A DNA stretch of 64,000 bases from Caenispirillum salinarum_A (GCF_044803115.1 NZ_CP085224.1:2294001-2358000); one strand, 5' to 3'. Numbered from the stretch's first letter, positions 52,440-61,681 are shown. Translations and numbers: made by a program. Notes: generated by a model from the letters alone, not told the origin.

Positions 52440-53519
52440 ATGCCCGCCCTCTACGCCGCCATTACGCCCCACGGGTACGGCCATGGGGCCATCACCGTGC
52501 AAGTCCTTTCGGCGCTGGCCGAAGCCGTTCCCGGCCTGCGCCTCGGGGTGGTCGGCGGACCGCCCGAGCCATGGGTGCGTGCTCGGCTGCCGGTGCGGCC
52601 CGTCCTGCACGACAGGGCCATCGCCGACCCAGGCATGGTCAACAGCGACCCGAACACGGTCGATCCAGAGGCCAGCCTGGCCCGCTACCAGGAGCTGTTC
52701 CAGCGGTTCGAGGCCGTGGTCGCCGAGGAAATGGACCGCCAGCGCGCCTTCGCGCCGGACTTGGTGGTGTCCAACGTCGGCTTCGTGCCGCTGGAGGCGG
52801 CACGGCGGCTGGGTCTTCCGGCCGTCGCGCTGGCCCCGTTCCACTGGGGGCAGATCTTCGGCGCATACTGTGGCGCCATGCCCGGCGGCCGGAGCATCCT
52901 GGAGCGCCTGGAGGCCATCTATTCCGCCTGCGACCTGCTTCTCGCCACCACGCCCTTCGTGCCCATGGCGGAGGGCATTCCGGCGCGCGCCGTGGGGCCG
53001 ATCTGCGCCAGGGCGGCGCCTCGGCGGGCGGCGCTCGAAGCGACGCTGGGCGTTGCGGAGGGAAGCCGCCTGGCGCTGATCACCATGGGCCGCGTCGGCG
53101 GCCCGTTGCCCGTGGATGCGTGGCCGCGCTTCCCGGGTTGGCGGCTGATCCACCGCGGGCCGGACACCTGCGCCGGGCATCCCGACATGGTGCAGGGGGA
53201 CAACCTGCCGTTCACGTTTCCCGAACTCGTGGCGTCCGTCGACGCCGTCGTGACCAAGCCGGGATACGGTACGGTCACGGAATGTGCCTGCGCCGGCACG
53301 CCCCTTCTGTACCGATCCCGCAATGATTGGCCGGAAACGCCGCACATGATGAGCTGGGCCGCCCGCCATGTGGCGGTGGAGGAAATCGACGACGCCGCCT
53401 TCAGGTCCGGGCAATTCCACAAAAAACTACAGGCGGTGTTGCAGGCACCGCGGCCTGCGCCGGCGTCTCCCACCGGTGTTGCCGAGTCCGTGGAGTTGCT
53501 GCGTCCCTACCTGTCGTAG
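52440..53519 (+). CDS. Glycosyltransferase-like protein, GT-B fold
   Basis: A 359-residue soluble protein. The N-terminal AAITPHGYGHGAITVQVLSA resembles the glycosyltransferase-like domain found ahead of arabinokinase and in MurG-like enzymes (a GHG motif in the first loop). The C-terminal half has ELVASVDAVVTKPGYGTVTE, the typical nucleotide-sugar site of GT28-type enzymes (KPGxGTxxE). No sugar or acceptor can be named. It stands alone between two unrelated genes and overlaps the convergent small gene by 13 bases. Confidence 0.75.
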   Translation: MPALYAAITPHGYGHGAITVQVLSALAEAVPGLRLGVVGGPPEPWVRARLPVRPVLHDRAIADPGMVNSDPNTVDPEASLARYQELFQRFEAVVAEEMDRQRAFAPDLVVSNVGFVPLEAARRLGLPAVALAPFHWGQIFGAYCGAMPGGRSILERLEAIYSACDLLLATTPFVPMAEGIPARAVGPICARAAPRRAALEATLGVAEGSRLALITMGRVGGPLPVDAWPRFPGWRLIHRGPDTCAGHPDMVQGDNLPFTFPELVASVDAVVTKPGYGTVTECACAGTPLLYRSRNDWPETPHMMSWAARHVAVEEIDDAAFRSGQFHKKLQAVLQAPRPAPASPTGVAESVELLRPYLS

Positions 53520-53848
53520 AAGTCGTCGGGCGCGGCTTCTGGCGGGGTTCCGGCGGCGCGAACCGAGGCGCGGCCGAGCGGGGTCAGCTTGCAGACCAGC
53601 CAGTCGGGCTTGAGCGGGTTGGCGAACCACGGCTCCGCCAGGCCCTTGTCGATGCAGCGGCGGATCATGGCGGCGTTGACCTTGCGTCCGTTGCGGTCGA
53701 ACAACGGAAGCTTGCCGCCCGGCTGCGCCAAACCGCGTGCCAGCCAGCGATGTTGTGCCGGTGTCAAGGCGACCGGAGTCGGAGCGTCTTCATTGGCTGA
53801 AGCGTTGACCTTAACACCCTGATCACTCACCATTTTCCCAGACCCCAT
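53507..53848 (-). CDS. Hypothetical protein, 113 residues
   Basis: A small soluble protein I do not recognise. The middle part LTPAQHRWLARGLAQPGGKL then LFDRNGRKVNAAMIRRCIDK and WLVCKLTPLGRASV reads like a compact winged-helix-type fold seen in phage and alphaproteobacterial hypotheticals. GAGGGGG lies 10 bases ahead of the start at 53848; a start at 53833 is also possible. It is divergent from cutA. Function unknown. Confidence 0.65.
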   Translation of the reverse strand: MGSGKMVSDQGVKVNASANEDAPTPVALTPAQHRWLARGLAQPGGKLPLFDRNGRKVNAAMIRRCIDKGLAEPWFANPLKPDWLVCKLTPLGRASVRAAGTPPEAAPDDFYDR

Positions 53849-53912
53849 CGGCGTGCGTCCCCCTCAAGCCGGGCATCACGCCGGAGTCTATGGGCAGGAG
53901 GGAGAGGAGTCC

Positions 53913-54260
53913 ATGTCGAGGCCCGTACTCATCTACATGACAGCCGGTTCCACCGAGGAGGCCAAGAAGGTCGGCCGAGTGCTCGTGGAGGAACGCCTGG
54001 CGGCGTGCGTCAACATCCTGGGCGGCATGACGTCCCTTTACTGGTGGGACGGCGCGGTGCAGGAGGACGACGAGGTGGCCTTCATCGCCAAGACCCGCCA
54101 GGGCATGGTCGACGATGTCATTGCCCGGGTGAAGGAAGTCCATTCCTACGACTGCCCCTGCGTCGTCTCCGTTTCCATCGACGACGGCAATGCCGACTTC
54201 CTGCAGTGGATTCAGGAAATGACGTCGCAGTTTCCCGGTCACTCGACAACTGGGCGCTGA
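53913..54260 (+). CDS. cutA: CutA divalent-cation tolerance protein
   Basis: A 115-residue PII-like trimer. Signature: MTAGSTEEAKKVGRVLVEER, LAACVNILGGMTSLYWWDG and KEVHSYDCPCVVSVSIDDGN. CutA is widespread; originally tied to copper tolerance, its exact role is unsettled. GGAGGGAGAGGAG precedes ATG 53913, so it is preferred over an ATG 60 bases upstream. It ends 8 bases before the stop of the convergent kinase gene. Confidence 0.93.
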   Translation: MSRPVLIYMTAGSTEEAKKVGRVLVEERLAACVNILGGMTSLYWWDGAVQEDDEVAFIAKTRQGMVDDVIARVKEVHSYDCPCVVSVSIDDGNADFLQWIQEMTSQFPGHSTTGR

Positions 54261-54267
54261 GCCGGCC

Positions 54268-55770
54268 TCAGACGTCGTGCGGCAGGTCGGTGCGCCGGCA
54301 GTCCACGGTGAAGCAACTGCCGTGGTCGACCCGCGAACTGACGAACACCCGGTGGCCGAGCAGGCGGCACAGGCGCTCCACGATTGCGAGGCCGAGGCCC
54401 AGGCCTTCGCTGCGGTCGTGGGCCTTGGTGCCGACCTGCACGAACTCCTGCCAGATGCGGTCGAGGTCGTCGGACTCCATGCCGACGCCGCTGTCCACCA
54501 CCTGCAGCCACACCCGGTCGCCGCGCAGCCGGGCGCCCAGCACCACGCCGCCGGCGTCGGTGTAGCGGAGCGCGTTGCCGATCAGGTTGCGCAGCACGCG
54601 CTCCAACAGGATCGGGTCGCTCTCCACGGCCACGTCCGGCGCCACCACGTTGAGCCGAAGGTCCCGGTCGAGCGCCTGCGGTCCGAACTCGGCCGCCAGC
54701 CCGTCGAGCAGGGCCCGCACCGGCACCGGCTGGAAACTGGGCGTCACCGTGCCGGCCTCCAGCTTGGAAACGTCCAGCACCGACCGCACCAGGTGGCGCA
54801 GTGAGTCCTGGGTGCGCCGCAACTCCGCAAGCAGCGACTCGCCACGGGTGGACAGCGGTTCCGCCGCCAACAGGCCGGCGAACATCTCGGCTGCCTGCAA
54901 GGGCTGGAGCATGTCGTGACCGGCGGCGGCCAGGAACTTCGACTTGGCCAGGTTGGCCTTGTCGGCCTCGGCCTTGGCGTCTGCCAGGTCGCGTGTGCGG
55001 GCGGCGACCCGCTGTTCCAGTGTCTCGTTCGCGCGGCGCAGATGCTCGGCCATGCGCTCGATGTGGTCGAACTGGGTTTGCGTGCGCCGGACCATGGGAC
55101 GGAAGATCAGCAGCGCCTCCAGCAGGATCGTCAGCAGCGTCAGCGTGACCACCGCGATCTCCAGCCGCCGCAGGGTCTCGTAGGCTTCCTCGCCGTCCAA
55201 CTGATACTGAAGCACGACCTGATCCAGGGACTCGAGCAAGGGGCCGGGACCTTGGGTCAGGATGTAGGCGACCGCCGGATGCTCCGGCGTCAGGTCGTCG
55301 GGCGCGGCTTCGACCACCTGTTCGGCGGCATGTATGTAGCGCAGCACGCGCTGGTGCAGGGACGGCTCGCCGGAAAAGTACAGGGCCGAGATTGCCGGGC
55401 TGGTGGGGCCGGGCACGTCCAGGACCTCGCTACCATAGGCCAGGCCGTGATGGGCGCGGCGGAACGTGTTCACCGTCTCGGCCAGCTCCGCCACGCATTG
55501 GGCGCGGGCACGGAGGCATTCGCCGTCGGCCAGCGAATCGGCGTACAGCGCGATCCGCTGGCTGAGCATGCGCTGCCGGCCCGAGATGTTCACCACCGCC
55601 AGCGTTCTGTCATAGGCCGCCGCCATGGCCTGGAAGGCCGCCAGACCCGAAACCGCCAGCAGGGCCACCGCCGCCAGGGCCAGCACATAGCGGCGCGTCA
55701 TCCAGGCCGATGGTCGGTCCGAAGGTACTGTATTGGGGCGAATGGTTTCTCGGCGGGGCTGGGAGGTCAT
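54268..55770 (-). CDS. Membrane sensor histidine kinase with PilJ/NarX-like input domain
   Basis: A 500-residue kinase. Two membrane segments (about 28-50 and 210-230) enclose a helical periplasmic domain that begins VNISGRQRMLSQRIALYADS, the type IV pilus PilJ/NarX-like motif related to the nitrate-binding P-box. A coiled coil leads to HisKA with His285 in AGHDMLQPLQAAEMFAGLL and an ATPase domain (NLIGNALRYTDAGG; DSGVGM; GLGLGLAIVERL). No receiver domain is present. It is divergent from napF, so nitrate or nitrite is the obvious candidate signal. Its response regulator is not adjacent. Confidence 0.87.
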   Translation of the reverse strand: MTSQPRRETIRPNTVPSDRPSAWMTRRYVLALAAVALLAVSGLAAFQAMAAAYDRTLAVVNISGRQRMLSQRIALYADSLADGECLRARAQCVAELAETVNTFRRAHHGLAYGSEVLDVPGPTSPAISALYFSGEPSLHQRVLRYIHAAEQVVEAAPDDLTPEHPAVAYILTQGPGPLLESLDQVVLQYQLDGEEAYETLRRLEIAVVTLTLLTILLEALLIFRPMVRRTQTQFDHIERMAEHLRRANETLEQRVAARTRDLADAKAEADKANLAKSKFLAAAGHDMLQPLQAAEMFAGLLAAEPLSTRGESLLAELRRTQDSLRHLVRSVLDVSKLEAGTVTPSFQPVPVRALLDGLAAEFGPQALDRDLRLNVVAPDVAVESDPILLERVLRNLIGNALRYTDAGGVVLGARLRGDRVWLQVVDSGVGMESDDLDRIWQEFVQVGTKAHDRSEGLGLGLAIVERLCRLLGHRVFVSSRVDHGSCFTVDCRRTDLPHDV

Positions 55771-55894
55771 GGTGCTCTCTTGATCGAGGTGAAACCGCGG
55801 CAATCCGCCGGTTTCGGCGGAAATGGCAGCTAAGGTGTTGAAAACTCCAATCCCGAGCGGCGCAGTAGGACTAAAATCCGAGCAATCCCCTCAG

Positions 55895-55923
55895 TTGATA
55901 TGCGGTCTTTTCGGCAGTACAAA
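55895..55923 (+). promoter_or_regulatory. Likely promoter of the nap operon
   Basis: TTGATA at 55895-55900 and TACAAA at 55918-55923 with 17 bases between, 33 bases before napF. TTGAT is also an FNR half-site, but no matching ATCAA half follows at the right distance. The gap to the divergent kinase is 185 bases. Confidence 0.45.
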
Positions 55924-55955
55924 GGTGCTAGAAACGCTTCGTGCCGGAGGCCGTC

Positions 55956-56480
55956 ATGGCCGTAACCAATACCGCAGTATCGGATCAGAAGGTGACCCGC
56001 CGGGGCCTGTTCCGCCGCTTGGCCGGGGCGCGCACCGTCGAGGCCGTGCGGCCGCCGGGCGCCCTGCCTGAGCGGCGGTTCCTGGACGCCTGCAGCGGCT
56101 GCGGCGACTGCGCCGATGCCTGCCCGACCGGCGTCATTGTCATGGCCTCTGGCGTGCCGGAAGTCAATTTTTCCAAGGCCGGTTGCGAGTTCTGCGGCGC
56201 CTGCGCCGATGCCTGCCGCCCCGGCGCCATCCGCCCGGCCACCGAGGCCGCGCCCGGCCCGGCCTGGACGCACGGCATCGAGATCGGCGCCGGCTGCCTA
56301 TCGGCGGCGGGCGTGGTCTGCCGGGTCTGCGGCGAGCAGTGCGAGGCCGGCGCCATCCGTTTTGGTCTTTCCGTCGGCGGCCGCTCCTCGCCCGAGCTGG
56401 TCACCGACCTTTGCACCGGCTGCGGTGCCTGCGTCGGGCCGTGCCCGGCGGGGGCCGTCGCCGTGACCTTCGCCGCCTGA
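55956..56480 (+). CDS. napF: NapF ferredoxin-type protein
   Basis: A 174-residue cytosolic iron-sulfur protein with an N-terminal VTRRGLFRRLAG stretch and four cysteine clusters: CSGCGDCADACP, CEFCGACADACR, CRVCGEQCEAG and CTGCGACVGPCP. NapF interacts with NapA before export and probably helps load its [4Fe-4S] cluster. GGAGG precedes ATG 55956. It opens the napFDAGHBC operon. Confidence 0.94.
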   Translation: MAVTNTAVSDQKVTRRGLFRRLAGARTVEAVRPPGALPERRFLDACSGCGDCADACPTGVIVMASGVPEVNFSKAGCEFCGACADACRPGAIRPATEAAPGPAWTHGIEIGAGCLSAAGVVCRVCGEQCEAGAIRFGLSVGGRSSPELVTDLCTGCGACVGPCPAGAVAVTFAA

Positions 56481-56496
56481 GGAGGGGACGCGACCC

Positions 56497-56817
56497 ATGC
56501 GCACGGGACGCTTTGAACGCACCGAACCCGAGGCGCCGCCGCTGAACGCGGCGCTCGTCAACATTTGCGGGCTGCTGGTGCACGCCCGCCCGGACCGCAG
56601 CGCGGCCCTGTCCGAGCGCCTGGGCGCGACGACGGGCTGCGAGGTCCACGCCGCCACCGGCGACGGCCGTCTGGTCGTCGTGGTGGAGGACACGGAGGAG
56701 GCCAGCGCGCTGGACCGCATCCGTCAGATCAACGACTGGGACGGGGTGGCGGCGTCCTCCCTCGTCTTCCATCACTTCGAGGACGCCAAGGCCCTGGAAG
56801 GGGAGATCGAGGCATGA
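56497..56817 (+). CDS. napD: NapD, NapA-specific chaperone
   Basis: A 106-residue cytosolic chaperone that binds the Tat signal of NapA. The core ALVNICGLLVHARPDRSAAL and ASALDRIRQINDWDGVAASS followed by LVFHHFED is typical. The first 18 residues are an extension beyond the usual start. The stop overlaps the napA start (ATGA), coupling the two. Confidence 0.93.
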   Translation: MRTGRFERTEPEAPPLNAALVNICGLLVHARPDRSAALSERLGATTGCEVHAATGDGRLVVVVEDTEEASALDRIRQINDWDGVAASSLVFHHFEDAKALEGEIEA

Positions 56818-59303
56818 AGACCACCCGCCGCACGTTCATCAAGGCCAACGCCGCCGCCGCCACCGCCGCCGTGGCGGGCGTCAGCCTTCCCGCCGGCGCC
56901 GCCAAGGCCGCCACCGGCAGCAACGACATCAAGTGGGACAAGGGCGTGTGCCGCTTCTGCGGCACCGGCTGCGGCGTGCTGATCGGCACCAAGGACGACC
57001 GCATCGTCGCCACGCAGGGCGACCCGGATGCGCCCGTCAACAAGGGCCTGAACTGCATCAAGGGCTACTTCCTGTCCAAGATCATGTACGGCAAGGACCG
57101 CCTGACCCAGCCCATGCTGCGCAAGTCGGGCGGCGTGTACGACAAGGAGGGCGATTTCGAGCCGGTGTCGTGGGACGAAGCCTTCGACATCATGGCCGAG
57201 AAGTGGAAGCAGACCCTGAAGGAAAAGGGCCCGACGGCCATCGGCATGTTCGGGTCCGGCCAGTGGACGGTGTGGGAAGGCTACGCCGCTGCCAAGCTGT
57301 TCAAGGCCGGGTTCCGCTCCAACAACATCGACCCCAACGCGCGCCACTGCATGGCGTCGGCCGTCGCCGGCTTCATGCGCACGTTCGGCATCGACGAGCC
57401 CATGGGCTGCTATGACGACCTGGAGCACGCCGACGCCTTCGTGCTGTGGGGCTCCAACATGGCGGAGATGCACCCCATCCTGTGGTCGCGCCTCACCGAC
57501 CGCCGCCTGACGCACTCGGGCTGCAAGGTCGCCGTGCTGTCGACCTTCGAGCACCGCAGCTTCGAGCTGGCGGACCTGCCGATCCTGTTCACGCCCCAGT
57601 CGGACCTGGCGATCCTGAACTTCGTCGCCAACTACATCATCCAGAACGACGCGGTGAACTGGGACTTCGTCAACGCCCACACGAACTTCCGCAAGGGCGC
57701 GACGGACATCGGCTATGGCCTGCGTCCCGAACACCCGCTGGAACAGGCCGCCGCCAACGCCGACAAGGCCGGCGCGTCCGAGGCCATCGACTTCGAGACC
57801 TTTGCGGCCTTCGTCGCCGACTACACGGTGGAGAAGACCTCCGAGATCTCGGGCGTGCCGGAGAAGGACCTGATCGCGCTGGCGAAGCTGTACGCCGATC
57901 CGTCCAAGAAGGTCGTCTCCTACTGGACCATGGGCTTCAACCAGCACACTCGCGGCACCTGGGCCAACAACCTCGTCTACAACATTCACCTTCTGACCGG
58001 TAAGATCAGCGAGCCTGGCAACGGCCCGTTCTCCCTGACCGGCCAGCCGTCGGCCTGCGGCACCGCCCGCGAGGTGGGCACCTTCGCCCACCGTCTGCCG
58101 GCCGATATGGTGGTCATGAACCCCGACCACCGCGCCTATGCCGAAAAGATCTGGAAGCTGCCGACGGGCCTGATCCCGGAAAAGCCCGGCTACCACGCCG
58201 TGCTGCAGAACCGCATGCTCAAGGACGGCAAGCTCAACGTCTACTGGGTCCAGTGCAACAACAACATGCAGGCGGCGCCCAACCTGAACGAGGAGACCTA
58301 TCCGGGCTACCGCAATCCCGAGAACTTCATCGTGGTCTCGGACCCGTACCCGACGGTCACCGCCCTGTCCGCCGACCTGATCCTGCCCACCGCGATGTGG
58401 GCGGAGAAGGAAGGCGCCTACGGCAACGCCGAGCGCCGCACCCAGTTCTGGCGCCAGCAGGTCAGCCCGCCGAACGGCGCAAAGTCCGACCTGTGGCAGC
58501 TGGTGGAGTTCTCCAAGCGCTTCACCACCGACGAGGTGTGGCCGGCCGAAATGCTGGACGCCAACCCCGAATACCGCGGCAAGACGCTCTATGACGTGCT
58601 GTACGCCAACGGCCAGGTGGACGCCTATCCGCTGACGGAACTGGCCGACGACCAGCTCAACGACGAGGCCCGCGACTTCGGCTTCTACATCCAGAAGGGC
58701 CTGTTCGAGGAATATGCCATCTTCGGCCGCGGCAAGGCCCACGACCTGGCACCCTTCGACATATACCACCAGTCGCGCGGCCTGCGCTGGCCGGTGGTGG
58801 ACGACCAGGAGACCCTCTGGCGCTTCCGCAAGGGCTACGACCCCTATGTCAACGGCGACAAAAAGGTGGAGTTCTACGGCAAGCCCGACGGCCGCGCGGT
58901 GATCTTCGCGCTGCCCTACGAGCCGCCTGCCGAGGTGCCCGACGACGAGTACGACCTGTGGCTGGTGACCGGGCGCGTGCTGGAGCACTGGCACTCCGGT
59001 TCCATGACCCGGCGGGTGCCCGAGCTGCACCGCTCCTTCCCCAACGCGGTGGTGTACATGCATCCGCTTGACGCCAAGGAACGCGGCCTGCGGCGCGGCC
59101 AGCCGGTCGAGCTTCAAACCCGCCGCGGCAAGGTGACCACCACGGTGGAAACCCGCGGGCGCAACAAGCCGCCCAAGGGCGTGGTGTACATCCCCTGGTT
59201 CGACGAGAGCCAGCTGGTGAACAAGCTCACCCTCGACGCGACCTGCCCGATCTCCAAGGAGACGGACTTCAAGAAGGCCGCCTGCCGTGTGGTGAAGGCC
59301 TGA
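56814..59303 (+). CDS. napA: Periplasmic nitrate reductase catalytic subunit
   Basis: An 829-residue molybdopterin enzyme reducing nitrate to nitrite in the periplasm. The Tat signal is TTRRTFIK with a hydrophobic stretch to about residue 33. The [4Fe-4S] ligands are Cys46, Cys49, Cys53 and Cys81; the Mo ligand is Cys179 (ARHCMASAVAGFMRTFG). The C-terminal GRVLEHWHSGSMTRRVPEL is typical of NapA. The whole chain is complete with no frameshift. MoaA downstream would supply cofactor precursor. Confidence 0.98.
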   Translation: MKTTRRTFIKANAAAATAAVAGVSLPAGAAKAATGSNDIKWDKGVCRFCGTGCGVLIGTKDDRIVATQGDPDAPVNKGLNCIKGYFLSKIMYGKDRLTQPMLRKSGGVYDKEGDFEPVSWDEAFDIMAEKWKQTLKEKGPTAIGMFGSGQWTVWEGYAAAKLFKAGFRSNNIDPNARHCMASAVAGFMRTFGIDEPMGCYDDLEHADAFVLWGSNMAEMHPILWSRLTDRRLTHSGCKVAVLSTFEHRSFELADLPILFTPQSDLAILNFVANYIIQNDAVNWDFVNAHTNFRKGATDIGYGLRPEHPLEQAAANADKAGASEAIDFETFAAFVADYTVEKTSEISGVPEKDLIALAKLYADPSKKVVSYWTMGFNQHTRGTWANNLVYNIHLLTGKISEPGNGPFSLTGQPSACGTAREVGTFAHRLPADMVVMNPDHRAYAEKIWKLPTGLIPEKPGYHAVLQNRMLKDGKLNVYWVQCNNNMQAAPNLNEETYPGYRNPENFIVVSDPYPTVTALSADLILPTAMWAEKEGAYGNAERRTQFWRQQVSPPNGAKSDLWQLVEFSKRFTTDEVWPAEMLDANPEYRGKTLYDVLYANGQVDAYPLTELADDQLNDEARDFGFYIQKGLFEEYAIFGRGKAHDLAPFDIYHQSRGLRWPVVDDQETLWRFRKGYDPYVNGDKKVEFYGKPDGRAVIFALPYEPPAEVPDDEYDLWLVTGRVLEHWHSGSMTRRVPELHRSFPNAVVYMHPLDAKERGLRRGQPVELQTRRGKVTTTVETRGRNKPPKGVVYIPWFDESQLVNKLTLDATCPISKETDFKKAACRVVKA

Positions 59304-59325
59304 GCGCAGGTGCGCGGAGAGTGAC

Positions 59326-59360
59326 GGGCGGCGGCCCGGGAAAACCCTGAACCGCCGCCC
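59326..59360 (+). promoter_or_regulatory. Intercistronic hairpin between napA and napG
   Basis: A perfect 9-bp inverted repeat, GGGCGGCGG at 59326-59334 and CCGCCGCCC at 59352-59360, without a T run. Placed after napA it may stabilise the upstream mRNA, so that the catalytic subunit is made in excess over the membrane proteins. Confidence 0.55.
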
Positions 59361-59387
59361 GCCCCCTCCCGAGAGGGGATGCAAGAG

Positions 59388-60200
59388 ATGACGACACGCA
59401 AGGGAACAGGACAGGGCGGCCCCAGCCGCCGCGCCATGCTCACCGGCACCGCCAAGGCGGCCGGTGTGGCGGCGGTCTTCGGGCTGGGCCTGCACACCAT
59501 CGTCGCCGGACAGGCCACGGTGAAGGCCGCCCAGGCCCTGCGGCCGCCGGGCGCCCTGGCCGACGAGCGGGACTTTCTGGCCGCCTGCACCCGCTGCGGC
59601 CTGTGCGTCCGCGCCTGCCCGTACGACACGCTCAAGCTGGCCGGGGTGGCCGACGAGGCGCCCATCGGCACGCCCTTCTTCACGGCACGCGACGTGCCTT
59701 GCGAGATGTGCGAGGACATCCCCTGCGTCGTCGCCTGCCCGACGGGCGCCCTGGACCACGGCCTGACCGACATCACCAATGCGGACATGGGCGTCGCGGT
59801 GCTCATCGACCGCACCACCTGCCTCAACATGCTGGGCCTGCGGTGCGACGTCTGCTACCGCGTCTGCCCCATGATCGACGAGGCGATTACGCTGGAGATG
59901 CGGCCCAACACCCGCACCGGCGTCCATGCCATCTTCGAACCCACCGTCCACCCCGACGCCTGCACCGGCTGCGGCAAGTGCGAGAAGGCCTGCGTGCTGC
60001 CCGAGGCCGCCGCCATCAAGGTGCTGCCGCGCGAGGTGGCCCTGGGCTCCTCGGCCGAGCACTACCGGCTGGGCTGGGAGGAAAAGCGCAAGAAGGGCGA
60101 GGCGCTCATCCCGGACACCATCGACCTGCCGGACCGGGGCTATTCACAGGACCATGTTGAGAGCACGCCCTCGGGCGGGCTGAAAGGCTTCAAGCCATGA
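59388..60200 (+). CDS. napG: NapG quinol dehydrogenase iron-sulfur subunit
   Basis: A 270-residue ferredoxin-like protein. A twin-arginine segment GGPSRRAMLTGTAKAAG followed by a hydrophobic stretch indicates Tat export. Four [4Fe-4S] motifs are seen: CTRCGLCVRACP, CEMCEDIPCVVACP, CLNMLGLRCDVCYRVCP and CTGCGKCEKACVLP. It works with NapH to pass electrons from quinol to NapC/NapB. ATG 59388 was chosen because GAGAGGGG is 9 bases upstream; an ATG at 59379 is possible. It overlaps napH by 4 bases. Confidence 0.95.
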   Translation: MTTRKGTGQGGPSRRAMLTGTAKAAGVAAVFGLGLHTIVAGQATVKAAQALRPPGALADERDFLAACTRCGLCVRACPYDTLKLAGVADEAPIGTPFFTARDVPCEMCEDIPCVVACPTGALDHGLTDITNADMGVAVLIDRTTCLNMLGLRCDVCYRVCPMIDEAITLEMRPNTRTGVHAIFEPTVHPDACTGCGKCEKACVLPEAAAIKVLPREVALGSSAEHYRLGWEEKRKKGEALIPDTIDLPDRGYSQDHVESTPSGGLKGFKP

Positions 60201-61162
60201 GCAAGACGCCGAAAAATGCCGCCGCCCGCGACATCGTCACGCCGCAGGACCCGGCCCGCCTGGCCGTCGCCGCCAAGGGACGCCTGCGCGCCAGCAAGTG
60301 GCTTCTGCTGCGCCGGGTGAGCCAGGCGCTCGCCCTGGTGCTGTTCCTGACGGGCCCGCTGCTTGGCGTGTGGATCATGCGCGGCACGCTGGCCTCCAGC
60401 GAGATGCTGGGCGTCGTGCCCTTCACCGACCCGCTGGTGTTCCTCCAGTCGCTGGCGGCGGGACATGGACTGATCGCCACCGCCTGGATTGGCGCGGCGC
60501 TTCTGGTGGCGCTGTACGTCGTGGTTGGCGGCCGGGCCTTCTGCTCGTGGGTCTGCCCGGTGAACGTGCTGACCGACGGCGCCCATCGGCTGCGCGTGCG
60601 GCTCGGCATCAAGCAGGGTCTGCAGATCTCGCGTTCCGCCCGCCTGTGGGCGCTGGCCGCCGTGGTGGCCGTCTCCGCGCTCGCCGGCTCCATGGCGTGG
60701 GAGGTGGTGAACCCCGTCACCCTGCTGCACCGCGAGCTGGTGTTCGGAGTGGTGTTCACCGGCTCGCTCGCCTGGATGCTGATCGGCGGTGTGGTGCTGT
60801 TCGACATCTTCGCTGCCAACCGCGGCTGGTGCGGGCACCTGTGCCCGGTGGGCGCGGCCTATGGCCTGATCGGCACCGCCAGCCTGACGCGGGTCTCCGC
60901 CAAGGCGCGGAACGCCTGCGATAAGTGCATGGCCTGCTACCACGTCTGCCCGGAGCCGCACGTCATCAACCCCGCGCTGAAGGGAGGGCAGGGCGAGACG
61001 CCCGTCATCCTGTCGCGCGACTGCACCAACTGCGGGCGCTGCATAGACATCTGCCACCGCAACGTCTTCGCCTTCACCCATCGGTTCGACCACCGCAGGG
61101 CCGAACCCGCCAACGACACCGAACCCAAGTCCCGCCCGGCCGCGCCGGCCGCCGCCGAATGA
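60197..61162 (+). CDS. napH: NapH quinol dehydrogenase membrane subunit
   Basis: A 321-residue membrane protein with four predicted segments, the first near residues 40-58. A CSWVCPVNVLTD motif, a GWCGHLCPVGAAYG motif and two [4Fe-4S] motifs near the C-terminus (CDKCMACYHVCPEP and CTNCGRCIDICHRN) match NapH. It oxidises quinol, often menaquinol, and works with NapG. The C-terminal 25 residues are a Pro/Ala-rich tail. Confidence 0.95.
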   Translation: MSKTPKNAAARDIVTPQDPARLAVAAKGRLRASKWLLLRRVSQALALVLFLTGPLLGVWIMRGTLASSEMLGVVPFTDPLVFLQSLAAGHGLIATAWIGAALLVALYVVVGGRAFCSWVCPVNVLTDGAHRLRVRLGIKQGLQISRSARLWALAAVVAVSALAGSMAWEVVNPVTLLHRELVFGVVFTGSLAWMLIGGVVLFDIFAANRGWCGHLCPVGAAYGLIGTASLTRVSAKARNACDKCMACYHVCPEPHVINPALKGGQGETPVILSRDCTNCGRCIDICHRNVFAFTHRFDHRRAEPANDTEPKSRPAAPAAAE

Positions 61163-61187
61163 CTTCTTCGACAGGGGAGAACCCGAG

Positions 61188-61640
61188 ATGAACCGCTTCC
61201 AGAAGATCCTCACCACCGCCGGCGCCGGTCTCGTGGCGCTGGGCCTCGCCTTCGCCGCCACCGCCGCCGGCCCGGATGCCAGCGTGCAAAGCCTGCGCGG
61301 CCCGGTCGCCGTCGACGCCCAGGATGCCAAGCCGGACATCCACGGCGTGGAGGAGGGCAAGAGCTTCGGCCGCGCCTACCGCCAGCAGCCGCCGCTGATC
61401 CCGCACCGCATCGACAAGTACGAGGTCGACCTGAAGACCAACCAGTGCATGAGCTGCCATGACTGGCCGTTCAACACCGACTTCGGCGCGCCCAAGGTTT
61501 CCGAGACCCACTACGTCGACCGTCAGGGCAACCGCCTGGACGACGTGGCGCGCACCCGCTGGTTCTGCACCCAGTGCCACGTGCCCCAGATGGACGCGCC
61601 GGAGCTGGTGGAGAACACCTTCGAGCCGGCTCGCGACTGA
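61188..61640 (+). CDS. napB: NapB diheme cytochrome c subunit
   Basis: A 150-residue periplasmic cytochrome. The signal peptide is about 1-26 (TTAGAGLVALGLAFAATAAG). Two CxxCH heme motifs are present: Cys87-x2-Cys90-His91 (CMSCH) and Cys127-x2-Cys130-His131 (CTQCH). NapB passes electrons to NapA. It follows napH by 25 bases. Nothing unusual is visible. Confidence 0.96.
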   Translation: MNRFQKILTTAGAGLVALGLAFAATAAGPDASVQSLRGPVAVDAQDAKPDIHGVEEGKSFGRAYRQQPPLIPHRIDKYEVDLKTNQCMSCHDWPFNTDFGAPKVSETHYVDRQGNRLDDVARTRWFCTQCHVPQMDAPELVENTFEPARD

Positions 61641-61681
61641 TCCCCGCAAGGCTCTGATTTTGTTGTAAGGAGGGACGAGAA

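Noticed and set aside
55895..55915. Full FNR box in the nap promoter
   Set aside because: TTGAT is present but the second half (ATCAA at the right distance) is missing, so only a half-site can be claimed.
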